Source of the DNA: Chitinophagaceae bacterium
GTDB lineage: Bacteria > Bacteroidota > Bacteroidia > Chitinophagales > Chitinophagaceae
Assembly (NCBI GenBank): GCA_016721085.1
Contig: JADKJI010000061.1
Coordinates: forward strand, 1-30,439
Direction of reading: 5' to 3'
DNA: 30,439 bases
Each line of letters begins with the position of its first letter. Position 1 is the stretch's first letter. The notes below the pieces were generated by a model, which worked only from the letters and a program-made list of their open reading frames with translations, made no database searches and was not told where the DNA came from. Shown here piece after piece: positions 1 to 8,376 of the stretch. Made by a program: the position numbers and the translations under genes.

Positions 1-155
1 ATAAATTACTATCACGGAGCAAACACAAAATGCATTATTCCTTTGCGCCTTTGCGTGAAAAAAACCGCACAGACGCAGAGACGCAGAGGTGTATTCTTCA
101 TTGACCTCCTAGCCCCGTATTGGCAGTTCGCATCCAGCATTCTGCTTCCCGCCAC
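1..155 (+). repeat. Composite intergenic repeat tract, right end
   Basis: This gene-free stretch is made of the same modules seen in later tracts: a CCTTTGCGCCTTTGCGTG arm followed by an A run, a GCAGAGACGCAGAG arm, a GACCTCCTAGCCCCGTATTGG string and GCATCCAGCATT strings. It ends just at the stop codon of the minus-strand response regulator. The modules read on the plus strand although the neighbouring gene is on the minus strand. The left part of the tract lies outside the window. Confidence 0.75.
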
Positions 156-845
156 TCAACAAATAAACTTATACCCCACCCCCCTATAGTTAATGATCTG
201 CACAGAAGGGTCCTTACTTAAATGCTTTCGTAGTTTTGTTATATATACGTCGAGACTACGACTATTAAATATATGGTCGTCCTTCCATAATTTAAGAAGG
301 ATAGCTTTTCGCTCCACCACCCGGTTTCTGTTGCCGTATAAAAGGATCAATAGCTCTGCTTCTTTTGATGAAAGTTTCTGTACTCCAGTGGAATGATTTA
401 AAACCTGCTTCCCCGTCATCAATCTATATTCTCCAATCTCAAGTGTATCTGCCAGTGATTCATCTAATAAAAGCCTGTCCTTACTCAATAATACTTTTAT
501 CCGAACAATCAGTTCTTCCAAACTGAATGGCTTCTTTAAATAATCGTTTCCCCCACTTTCAAATCCTTCCACCACATGATGCGGGAGCGATTTCGCAGTC
601 AGGAAAAGTATCGGTGTTTCCTTATCTGTCATTCGGATCTGCCTGGCAACCTGGAAGCCATCCATATCTGGCAACATCACATCCAGAATCACAAGACTGG
701 GTCTGGTGGAGAAAAATTGATGCAATCCTTCTGTAGCAGTGCTACAATGCTGCGCATTGAAATGTCTAGACTCCAGACTCTCCCTGATGATCTCTCCCAA
801 TGTAGATTCATCTTCTATGATCAATATGTTGTGTTGAATGTCAAT
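156..845 (-). CDS. OmpR-family two-component response regulator
   Basis: This is the cytoplasmic DNA-binding partner of the adjacent histidine kinase. The receiver domain comes first: an acidic pair IIEDE, the phospho-acceptor Asp in LVILDVMLPDMDG (residue 48 counted from the TTG codon), Thr76 in LFLTA and the KP pair at 98-99. A winged-helix output domain follows (about 130-222) and ends with the typical RGVGYKF motif. The start is unclear. A TTG at 824 would cut off the first beta strand. Reading upstream gives IDIQHNILIIEDE, and the only start-like codon there is ATT at 845, which overlaps the kinase stop as ATTGA. I give 845 as the start; a sequence error at this junction is the alternative. 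The overlap suggests translational coupling in a kinase-regulator operon. The target genes are unknown. Confidence 0.88.
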   Translation of the reverse strand: MDIQHNILIIEDESTLGEIIRESLESRHFNAQHCSTATEGLHQFFSTRPSLVILDVMLPDMDGFQVARQIRMTDKETPILFLTAKSLPHHVVEGFESGGNDYLKKPFSLEELIVRIKVLLSKDRLLLDESLADTLEIGEYRLMTGKQVLNHSTGVQKLSSKEAELLILLYGNRNRVVERKAILLKLWKDDHIFNSRSLDVYITKLRKHLSKDPSVQIINYRGVGYKFIC

Positions 846-2355
846 TAGTATTATTTAGGTTCTTGTGGTAAAAATAAAAAGAAATGGCTGCCCTTGCCAG
901 GCTGGCTATCAATGAAATCCGCCCACCATGCATTTCAATGATCTTTTTTACATAGAACAATCCCAAACCATATCCCTTTACAGGATGAAGATTTCCTTTT
1001 GGAACCCTATAAAATTTTTCAAACAATTGCGGCCAGTGTTCTTTTGGAATACCCATACCATTATCAGAAATAGTTATCTTATTAAATCCATCTACTGCCG
1101 ATAATCTGATATCTATTACAGCAGGCACTTGCTCATTGTATCTTATGCCATTTTCAATACAATTCAATAAGATGTTTTTAAATGGAAAGGATCTACCCAA
1201 ACACAATCATTGGGAGATTCAATAATTGTATTTATTATCGCTTTTTCAGGCAAGCTTAACCTGTTTTTAATGATGTCTTCAACAATTGCTGTCAATCCTA
1301 CTGATGTCTTTTCCATCCGTATCTCTTGCTTTTCATAGGAAGAAATATTTAAGACTTTGTTGATGATATCTTGAAGCTGTTGTGCCTGATGACGAATATT
1401 TCCCAGATATTTCTGTTTCTTCCCTTCCTCTTCCATAGCGCCAAAATTTTGCAAGGCTTCTGCTGCAGTAGAAATTACTGTAATTGGAGTCTTCAATTCA
1501 TGAGTCATATTGTCCGATAAAGTCGTTCTTTATCATCGAAAGAGCTTTCTGCTTGCTAATCACACGATATAAATAAATGATCAAAGCTGATATAATGAGT
1601 ATCACTATCATGGATAATAACAAAGGAAAATACAGTTTAAGGCCTAACCATTGCACAGGTGTTGTGAAAAGAGCGTATACATATAACCTGTCGCCATTCT
1701 CATAAATATCGGAAGCAAATAGCCGGGTTTGAAAAACAGATAATGTTGCCCTATTACTTGCCCTTTATAATTAGCCGAATCATTTCTCTTGATAAATGAA
1801 AGCCAAAATCTGCATCTATACGCTCTTGCGCGAGCCTTTGCCGGTAAATGGATGCTAATCTATTACTATCCAGCTTTAGGTTTTCTGACAAACGGGAGGC
1901 AAATTCGCCCACTGTTTCAGTGTAATAAAAAATTGACTGGTAGTTGAGATAGCCCTCCCTGAAATCATTTACAATTTTTTTTACTACCACTTCCTTTACA
2001 TCAAGTTTTCCTAACAAAATGGGGCGACTTTCAAAAGACAATGAGAAGCTGGAGCTTTTTTTATTGGCTCCCTTTTTATCTTCGAAATAATAAACGGTTG
2101 TCTTATATTTCTCGTTGGTCTTGCTATAAACGATTGTAAGGAAGTATCCATCAACCATCTATATATTGAATTACTGACACTGTCGCAACGTAATTCCCTT
2201 TCTTGCTGGATGGTTTTTCAAGTAGTATTGATTATATTGGAGAAGGAAGACTGCTGCCATTCAATCTGTTTTTCATCCAGAAGATTGAAGGGCAATCAGC
2301 AAAATAACACAGGCAATTATGCCAAAAGAAGACGGTTAAATTTTAATACTTTCAT
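841..2355 (-). pseudogene. Sensor histidine kinase, split by several frameshifts
   Basis: This is the membrane sensor kinase for the regulator that follows it. It would be about 505 residues if the frame were restored. Following similarity across frames from the ATG at 2355 gives an N-terminal hydrophobic segment, a periplasmic domain (about 2200-1690, not assigned to a family), a second membrane helix (SMIVILIISALIIYLYR, near 1600-1560), then the H-box MTHELKTPI, an N-box NCIENGIRYN, G1 DNGMGIP, F-box FEKFYR and G2 GYGLGL. Clear frame breaks are a missing A in the run near 1175 (HLK|NILLNCIENG), an extra G near 1517 (KNDFI|DNMTHEL), one near 1765 and several between 2160 and 2340. All catalytic boxes are present, so the breaks look like sequence errors more than decay. 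The stop overlaps the regulator. Confidence 0.82.
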
Positions 2356-2482
2356 CTGGAAGTAAATCTAAGACCATTTTAAAAGCGAATGGAATTTCAT
2401 TAAGGAAAATTAACAGAGATTAATCCACTCTTTAACCCAATATGTGATGGACCCGGCTGATATTGTGTCAAAATCAATCAGC

Positions 2483-3686
2483 ATGAAAAAAATAGCATCA
2501 ATTGTACTGGCATCCATTATCATTTCTTCATCCTGCCTTGCGCAAGAACTTTCCATTGGCAATACCATACCTGAATTGGTATTTGAGAATGCATTTGTGA
2601 ATGGAAAACCCGATGATATGGTAAAGAACCTATCAACCACCCGCTTCAAAGGAAAAATTATATTGATTGATTTCTGGGCCACCTGGTGCGGTCCTTGCAT
2701 ACAAGCTTTATCAAAATACGAAAAATTACAGGCATCGCAGAAAGTACATCTCCAAATAATTACAGTTACAAATGAAAAAGCAGAACGGATCAAGAAATTT
2801 CTTCAAAACAAAAAAGTAAACTTATTAATGGCTATCGATACAGCTGAAAGATTACGAAAACTCTTCCCTTATTACACTATTCCACATGTTGTTTTAATTG
2901 ATGGAAATGGAAAAATAAGAGCCATAACCCATAGCGATGAAATTACTGACAGTGTCATCAAAAGAGTATATGAGGGAAAGACATTTCCTTATCGCTCAAA
3001 AAAGACGATACAAAATTTGATTATGAGGCAGATTTCTTTAAAGCCGACAGTAGCGTTCAAACATCCTTCAATCTGCAGCCCGGCATCGAAGGAGTAGGCA
3101 CATTTTCTAAGACAGGCAAAGGAGTTTTCGAAAACCGTCGCATGAGCATGCATAATTTCACTATCGATGGCTTGTACCGCATGGCCTACCAACTTTCCAA
3201 TTTTAGGATAGTCTATGACATGGATAAGAAGGAATTCGACTATAATAAGCAGGAGAACAAATATTGTCTTGATGTGATTGTACCAAAGGAAAAGAAACCA
3301 GTCTTTACAAGACCATGCGGGATGAGTTACCTCATTTTTTTGACATAAAGGTTCGCTTTAGAAGCGTAAAATGCCAGTCTTTATCATAGAAAGAATGGCT
3401 CTACCCTTCACTTAAAAAATCAAACGAAACAAATAACGACTACACAGGCAGCAGCAATTTCTTCACCGGTAATGGAGTAAAGATCAGTGCCCTTGCCGAC
3501 TATTTGGCAAGTTTTGGGTTACTTGGTACACCTGTATTGGATGAAACGGGCATTGATGGTCATTATGACATCCATATGGAATGGGAACCTGAGAAAAAAG
3601 GGCATCTAAGGGCCGTGTTTCGTGAAAATGGATTTATTATCGAAAAACAGGAAAGGGAAGTGGAGGTGATGGTGATATATAAGTGA
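2483..3686 (+). pseudogene. Secreted thioredoxin-like / TIGR03435 fusion protein, frameshifted
   Basis: The product would be an exported redox protein of about 400 residues. The start is the ATG at 2483 (MKKIASIV), which begins a signal peptide ending near SSSCLAQE; an ATG 39 nt upstream would spoil that signal. The TlpA/thioredoxin fold has the active site WATWCGPC (about residues 62-69) and the cis-Pro region YTIPHVVLID. After a break in the A run near 3000 the reading continues in another frame as a TIGR03435/DUF3738 domain, ending with ALADYLASFG, PVLDETGIDGHYD and a final EWEP segment. Further breaks lie near 3310, 3370 and 3410. This fusion is familiar from Bacteroidota; its substrate is not known. 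It is divergent from the kinase, with a gap of about 127 nt that carries no repeat modules. Confidence 0.82.
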
Positions 3687-4556
3687 GTGGTGAGTTATAA
3701 GCAGTAAGTTGTACGTGTAAAGTTGTACGTGTAAAGTTGTACGTTATAAGTTTGCCTCTGAATTTTGGAGTTCTCGATTAATTATATTCTCTTTTACCTC
3801 CTTTGACCACCTAGCCCTGTATTGGCTGTTCGCATCCAGCATCAAGCATCCAGCCTCGAGCCCAATCCTTTCCATCCTAGTCCTGTATTCGTCGCGCAGC
3901 GACCCTTTGCCCCTTAAATTAATTTCAGGGTGTCATACCTAAGGAATTATTCCTTTGCGTCTTTGCGTGAAAAAAAACCGCAGAGACGCGGAGGTGTATT
4001 CTCCTTTTCCTCCTTTGACCTCCTAGCCCTGTATTGGCTGTTTATCCTGTACATCCCATCATCCTTCCTATCCTCGGTCCTGTATTCGTCGCGCAGCGAC
4101 CCTTTGCCCCTTAAATTAATTTCAGGGTGCCATGCGTAAGGAATTATTCCTTTGCGTCTTTGCGTGAAAAAAAACCGCAGAGACGCGGAGGTGTATTCTT
4201 CATTGACCTCCTAGCCCTGTATTGGCTGTTTGCATCCAGCATCCAGCATCGAGCATCTAGCCCTATCCTATCCTTTCCATCCTAGTCCTGTATTGGTCGC
4301 GCAGCGACCCTTTGCCCCTTAAATTACTATCAAGGAGCATACACAAAAAGCATTCTTCCTTTGCGACTTTGCGTGAAAAAAAATAACCGCAGAGACGCGG
4401 AGACGCAGAGATGTAATTTTCATTGACCTTCTAGCCCTGTATTGGCTGTTTGCATCAAGCATCAAGCATTCAGCCCCCAGCATAACCATCCTGTCCATCC
4501 TTCAATCCTTTCCATCCTAGTCCTGTATTCGTCGCGCAGCGACCCTTTGCCCCTCA
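3687..4556 (+). repeat. Composite repeat tract with ~200-bp tandem units
   Basis: No gene is supported here. The tract opens right after the stop at 3686 with several AAGTTGTACGTGTAA copies, then a CTCTGAATTTTGGAGTTCTCG module. It then repeats a unit of about 200 bp: the CCTTTGCGTCTTTGCG start recurs at 3952, 4149 and 4358, that is, spacings of 197 and 209. Each unit carries a hairpin arm pair around an A run, a CCTAGCCCTGTATTGGCTGTT string, GCATCCAGCATC strings, a GTCGC-GCA-GCGAC mini-hairpin and CCCTTTGCCCCTTAAATTA. The short open frame inside (3930-4139) is made of these modules and is not a gene. Confidence 0.9.
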
Positions 4557-4643
4557 AAAATCAATGAAACTGCTTTATAATAGCATCCGAACTGATGGCG
4601 GTCATAGTTGCCTGCTTAACTATGAGGTTACATTTGCACTTGC

Positions 4644-4662
4644 TGAACTCAATTAGAGTTCA
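4644..4662. promoter_or_regulatory. Inverted repeat upstream of lipoprotein gene
   Basis: TGAACTC, five bases (AATTA), then GAGTTCA form a perfect 7-bp inverted repeat 42 nt upstream of the start at 4704. It lies in unique sequence after the repeat tract, where a promoter is expected. It could be an operator or a small RNA hairpin; no regulator is assigned. Confidence 0.4.
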
Positions 4663-4703
4663 CATCGAATACAACACCCTTTATTCCCATTAAATCTATC
4701 GGT

Positions 4704-5474
4704 ATGAGAAATACACATTCTATCGAAAAGTTATTGATTTTACTAAGTGTATTTTTATTGTCAGGTTGTTACAAGATTATGGATTATTGGCCCAGTCAGC
4801 CTCCTGCACATTACCGAATTAAATCCGTCACTTTTCACGAAGAATACTATGGGACTTACCAGGGAAACTTTTATTATAATAGATCAGGAGATCCCGATAG
4901 TGTAATCTATGGATATGTAGGCACAGCATTCCCTAACCTGTATTTTTCGTACAATTCGAAAAAGCAAGTGTCAGAGATAAAGGCATTCTATACCAATGAT
5001 GGGTTCGATTCCTGGCATCGCTTAGGATATAACCCAAAAGGATTGATAACCACAGATACGCTATATACCTGGGGAGTAAAATATCTAGATCCCGAACCAT
5101 CTAATTATCATGATAAGATCATTGTCTATTTTGAATATGACAATTACAATAGAATTACCAAAGCAACATACAATTGGGTATATCCTCCCATACCTACTCC
5201 GTTTATCCTGAACTATTCCTACAATTCCAACGGCAACCTGGTTACTGGATACGAAAACGCTCAATACGATAATTATACAAATCCACTTACACTACATCCT
5301 ATCTGGCAATTCCTGCAACGTAACTATAGTATTAACAATCCAATAAATGCAGTCAATTACAATAAGTACAGATTGCCTTTGAAGTTTGATTATCCTTATC
5401 AGGAAGTAGGTAGATTTCTTTTCTTGTATCCAGAGCGCAGACTTGATAAGTCAGAAATTGTTTATGAAAAATGA
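4704..5474 (+). CDS. Hypothetical lipoprotein with YD-type repeats
   Basis: A 256-residue envelope lipoprotein: the first 22 residues form a lipoprotein signal with lipobox LLSGC (Cys22). The mature part is rich in Tyr, Asn and Asp and contains recurring short strands of the form FSYNSKKQVSEI, YFEYDNYNRITKA and LNYSYNSNGNLV, the pattern of YD/RHS-like beta repeats. Bacteroidota contain many small lipoproteins of this kind (DUF4595-like), whose function is unknown. The frame is intact, unlike the preceding gene. The stop at 5474 is followed within a few bases by a repeat tract. It appears to be a single-gene unit with its own promoter in the 148 bp upstream. Confidence 0.8.
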   Translation: MRNTHSIEKLLILLSVFLLSGCYKIMDYWPSQPPAHYRIKSVTFHEEYYGTYQGNFYYNRSGDPDSVIYGYVGTAFPNLYFSYNSKKQVSEIKAFYTNDGFDSWHRLGYNPKGLITTDTLYTWGVKYLDPEPSNYHDKIIVYFEYDNYNRITKATYNWVYPPIPTPFILNYSYNSNGNLVTGYENAQYDNYTNPLTLHPIWQFLQRNYSINNPINAVNYNKYRLPLKFDYPYQEVGRFLFLYPERRLDKSEIVYEK

Positions 5475-5800
5475 GGGGAAGAGTTGTACGTTATAAGTTG
5501 TAGGTTATAAGTTAGACTCTGAATTTTCGAGTACTCAACTAAGTGAAATTATAACCGCAGAGACGCGGAGACGCAGAGTTGTATTCTCCTTTCTCTCCTT
5601 TTCCTCCTTTTCCTCCTTTGACCTCCTAGCCCTGTATTGGCTGTTGGCATCCAGCCTCCAACATTTATCATTAAGAACAAACATCCTGCCCATCCTTCAA
5701 TCCTTTAAATCCTGGTCCTGTATTGGCTGTTGGCCTTAAGCTTTAAGCCTTAAGCCTTAGGCTTCAAACATCCAGCCCCAAGCCTCCTTGTAACATTTTC
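5475..5800 (+). repeat. Composite intergenic repeat tract
   Basis: The tract starts about ten bases after the stop codon with an AGTTGTACGTTATAAG module, then CTCTGAATTTTCGAG, a CCGCAGAGACGCGGAGACG arm, CTCCTTT strings, CCTAGCCCTGTATTGGCTG, GCATCCAGCCTCC and TTAAGCCTTAAGCC strings. Module order and strand match the other tracts. It holds no gene. Confidence 0.88.
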
Positions 5801-5833
5801 AGATCTCTAACGTCTTTATACCAAACCAAGCTT

Positions 5834-7090
5834 ATGCTGCACATTCGGCTATTTGTCATCCTTGTCATACTGATCATCGGTTACGGATGTCATGAACATC
5901 AAACTACGGTCAAATCCAGTCCCCAAGCCGATAGCCTCACGAATCAATTAAAAGCATTTGCCCAATCCTCCCCCATCCCCGGTTTCGCGGTCGGGGTCGT
6001 GAATGAAGAAGGGTTACTGTATGAAGCTGCTTTTGGATGGGCCGATCAAGAGAAAAAAATCCCCTTCACTCCCGAGACTATCCACGCTGTTGCGTCTGTA
6101 TCCAAAACATTCCTTGCTGTATCTGTCTTAAAGCTAGTGGAGGAAGGGAAACTGAAACTGGATGAACCTATAAATGATATCCTTCCTTTTCCAATCATAA
6201 ATCCTCACTTTCCGAATACACCTATCCGTGTGAAGCACTTGCTGAACCATACCAGCAGCATCATCGACGATGCCTTTATTCCGTATTATATCGGGGAAGC
6301 AGATATCAGTTTGTTGAATGATAGTAAATCGTTCGACAGTCTGCCGAAACATTTATTACTCGACGTTCAGTATTATCGGATGGGCAAGAAAATTTCACTG
6401 GAACAATATATCCGCAACTATACACAGAAAGGAGCTCGATGGTATACCGACAGTACCTTTCTCAATAAAGAACCCGGCACTTCTTTCGAGTATTCAAATT
6501 TGGCCGCCTCTATAGCAGCACTTGTGGTGGAAATAAAATCAGGACAGTCCTTTCGAGATTATTCCCGACATGTCATTTTCGAACCCTTGCACCTAACCCA
6601 TACTGCATGGGATTATGATAGCTTGCCGCGCAACAGCTATAGTAAACTATATGCACAGGAAGATCCGGCTACAGACAGCACTGTGAGGGAATTTCCCTTT
6701 CATTATATGATGAGCTATCCCGCCAGCGAAATGAAAACAAACATCCCCGACCTCGCAACCTTCCTCTCTGAAATGATAAGAGGATATAACGGTAATGGGA
6801 AACTGCTTTCCAAAGAAATGTACAAACAACTCTTTCAACCCGTAACCGGCATCGCCGGTTTTGATACCAAGGATAGCAGTCGTTTCAACAGCCACTTCAG
6901 TATCGCCTCCTTCTGGTCTGTTGCCGCCACTGGGCATCGAATGCATTTCGGTGGTCGCACCGGCACTTATGCGTTCATATACTTCAACCCCAAAACCAAC
7001 CGTGGCGGCATTGCATATGCAAACCTGCGACATGATAGTTTCGGTAAGATATTGGAGATGGTGGGGAAGATGGAAGAAGTTGTACGTTAA
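5834..7090 (+). CDS. Serine hydrolase, beta-lactamase (class C-like) family lipoprotein
   Basis: A 418-residue protein of the PF00144 serine hydrolase family, which holds class C beta-lactamases, D-Ala-D-Ala carboxypeptidases and esterases. A lipobox-like GYGC places a lipidated Cys at residue 19, so it likely sits in the envelope. Catalytic motifs are visible: SVSK (Ser88, Lys91), Tyr-Ser-Asn at 220-222, and HFGGRTG at 371-377 in place of the KTG box. Length and motif order fit the family; the true substrate cannot be told from sequence. The last codons (VVR and the stop) lie inside an AGTTGTACGTTAA repeat module, so the repeat has supplied the C-terminus. The frame is intact. The region just upstream (5800-5833) is too short to show a convincing promoter. 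Confidence 0.9.
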   Translation: MLHIRLFVILVILIIGYGCHEHQTTVKSSPQADSLTNQLKAFAQSSPIPGFAVGVVNEEGLLYEAAFGWADQEKKIPFTPETIHAVASVSKTFLAVSVLKLVEEGKLKLDEPINDILPFPIINPHFPNTPIRVKHLLNHTSSIIDDAFIPYYIGEADISLLNDSKSFDSLPKHLLLDVQYYRMGKKISLEQYIRNYTQKGARWYTDSTFLNKEPGTSFEYSNLAASIAALVVEIKSGQSFRDYSRHVIFEPLHLTHTAWDYDSLPRNSYSKLYAQEDPATDSTVREFPFHYMMSYPASEMKTNIPDLATFLSEMIRGYNGNGKLLSKEMYKQLFQPVTGIAGFDTKDSSRFNSHFSIASFWSVAATGHRMHFGGRTGTYAFIYFNPKTNRGGIAYANLRHDSFGKILEMVGKMEEVVR

Positions 7091-7480
7091 AAGTTATACG
7101 TTTTAAGTTATACGTTTTAAGTTAGACTCTGAATTTTGGAGTTCACGACTAATTGAATGCACTACCTCACCCCCTACCCCTCTCGCCCTGGAAGAGGGCA
7201 AATGTTTTATAAATTGAATTTCATTTGTAATATCATTTATTTAAAATTCAATTTAAAAAAAGATAGAACTAGTAATATAAAGAAGAAACATTTTGAAATA
7301 GTCCAACACTAACCCCCTCTCCTTTGGGGAGATGAAGATAAGATTGGGCTGCAAAAACCCTTCCATCCTTTCCATCCTAGTCCTGTACTGGCTGTTGGCT
7401 GTTGGCCCTAAGCCTTAGGCCTTAAGCTTTAGGCATCAAGCATCCAGCATCCCGCCTCCCGCCCCAAACAAAATTTGGTA
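7079..7480 (+). repeat. Composite intergenic repeat tract with AT-rich insert
   Basis: The tract begins inside the end of the serine hydrolase gene (AGTTGTACGTTAAAAG), followed by two ACGTTTTAAGTTA copies and CTCTGAATTTTGGAGTT. From about 7160 it changes: a CCCCTACCCCTCTCGCC segment, an AT-rich block with an inverted repeat, then CCCCCTCTCCTTTGGGG. From 7360 the usual CATCCTAGTCCTGTACTGGC, GCTGTTGGC and GCATCCAGCATCC strings return. No gene is supported. Confidence 0.85.
7211..7254. repeat. Perfect 11-bp inverted repeat in AT-rich block
   Basis: AAATTGAATTT at 7211-7221 and its exact reverse complement AAATTCAATTT at 7244-7254 flank 22 bases. The pair lies between two oppositely shaped C-rich strings of the CCCCTCTCC type. 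No T run follows in a form that suggests an intrinsic terminator. Confidence 0.6.
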
Positions 7481-7506
7481 ATCCAAAACATTAATGGTTC
7501 CTTTGA

Positions 7507-7530
7507 GGTGTACTACTTAACTAATACACT
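7507..7530. promoter_or_regulatory. Likely operator of the YtrA-like GntR repressor
   Basis: GTGTACTA, six bases, TAATACAC forms an inverted repeat (7 of 8 positions pair) at 7508-7529, ending one base before the ATG of the ABC ATPase gene. YtrA-type GntR repressors are known to bind inverted repeats with GTGTA/TACAC ends, and such a repressor is the third gene of this operon. Autoregulation is therefore inferred. The site's contact with the start codon leaves no room for a ribosome site, so the transcript may be leaderless or nearly so. Confidence 0.6.
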
Positions 7531-8367
7531 ATGATAGATATAACAAATATGTCTTTCGGCTATAGCAAAAAGAAGCTTTTATACAAGAAGATTAACCTGC
7601 ATCTCGAAGCCGGACATATATACGGTCTCCTTGGTAAAAATGGAGCGGGCAAATCAACTTTGTTGAAAAACATCATAGGACTCCTCTTCCCTACCGAAGG
7701 AGAAATCAGGGTAAATAATCATACCCCTGAAAAGCGCCGGCCCGCTTTTCTCGAATCCATCTATTTCATTCCGGAAGAAGTATATGTACCAGCACTTACC
7801 GTTGAGAAATATGTAAATCTCTTCTCCCCTTTCTATCCGAAATTCAATCGCAATGATTTCAACAGGTATATGGAAGAACTGGATGTGAAAACTGAAAACA
7901 AACTCACCTCCCTTTCCTTCGGACAACAAAAGAAATTTGTAATAGCATTCGCTTTGGCTTGCAACACAGATATTCTCTTGCTGGATGAACCTACCAATGG
8001 CCTCGACATTCCATCAAAGAAGAGATTCCGCAAACTGATTGCCTCTGTTATGAATGAAAGCAGGACCATCTTTATTTCTACTCACCAGATTCGGGATCTC
8101 GATCACTTGATTGACCAGGTAATCATTATTGACGAAGGTGATTTGTTACTGAATGCCAGCATCAATGCTATTGGAGAAAAATTGGTATTCCGCGCTGTTG
8201 ACGAAATATCTGATTCAGTCCATGTCCTTTATTCCGAAGAAAGTATGAAAGGTATCCTCACCGTTTCTGAAAACATTGATAAAGAAGAAAGCAAAGTAAA
8301 TCTGGAACATCTTTTTTCTGCCGTAACAGATAACCCAGAAAAGATCAAAACTCTTTTTCACTCGTAA
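7531..8367 (+). CDS. ABC transporter ATP-binding protein
   Basis: A 278-residue ATPase subunit that would power the membrane protein encoded next. Walker A is GKNGAGKST (35-43), the signature is LSFGQ (128-132, a variant of LSGGQ), Walker B is ILLLDE (148-153), and the switch His is in STHQ (185). After the ATPase core a tail of about 70 residues has no recognised motif. It is the first gene of a tight operon: nine bases separate its stop from the next start. The ATG at 7531 directly follows a palindromic operator. The pairing with a two-component membrane subunit and a YtrA-like GntR repressor resembles exporters that respond to cell-envelope or antibiotic stress, but the substrate is unknown. 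Confidence 0.93.
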   Translation: MIDITNMSFGYSKKKLLYKKINLHLEAGHIYGLLGKNGAGKSTLLKNIIGLLFPTEGEIRVNNHTPEKRRPAFLESIYFIPEEVYVPALTVEKYVNLFSPFYPKFNRNDFNRYMEELDVKTENKLTSLSFGQQKKFVIAFALACNTDILLLDEPTNGLDIPSKKRFRKLIASVMNESRTIFISTHQIRDLDHLIDQVIIIDEGDLLLNASINAIGEKLVFRAVDEISDSVHVLYSEESMKGILTVSENIDKEESKVNLEHLFSAVTDNPEKIKTLFHS

Positions 8368-8376
8368 AATCAAATT

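Noticed and set aside
3930..4139. Small protein gene within the repeat tract
   Set aside because: Its sequence is made of repeat modules also found elsewhere in non-coding tracts, as are the frames at 10579-10773, 17367-17564 and 17622-17810.
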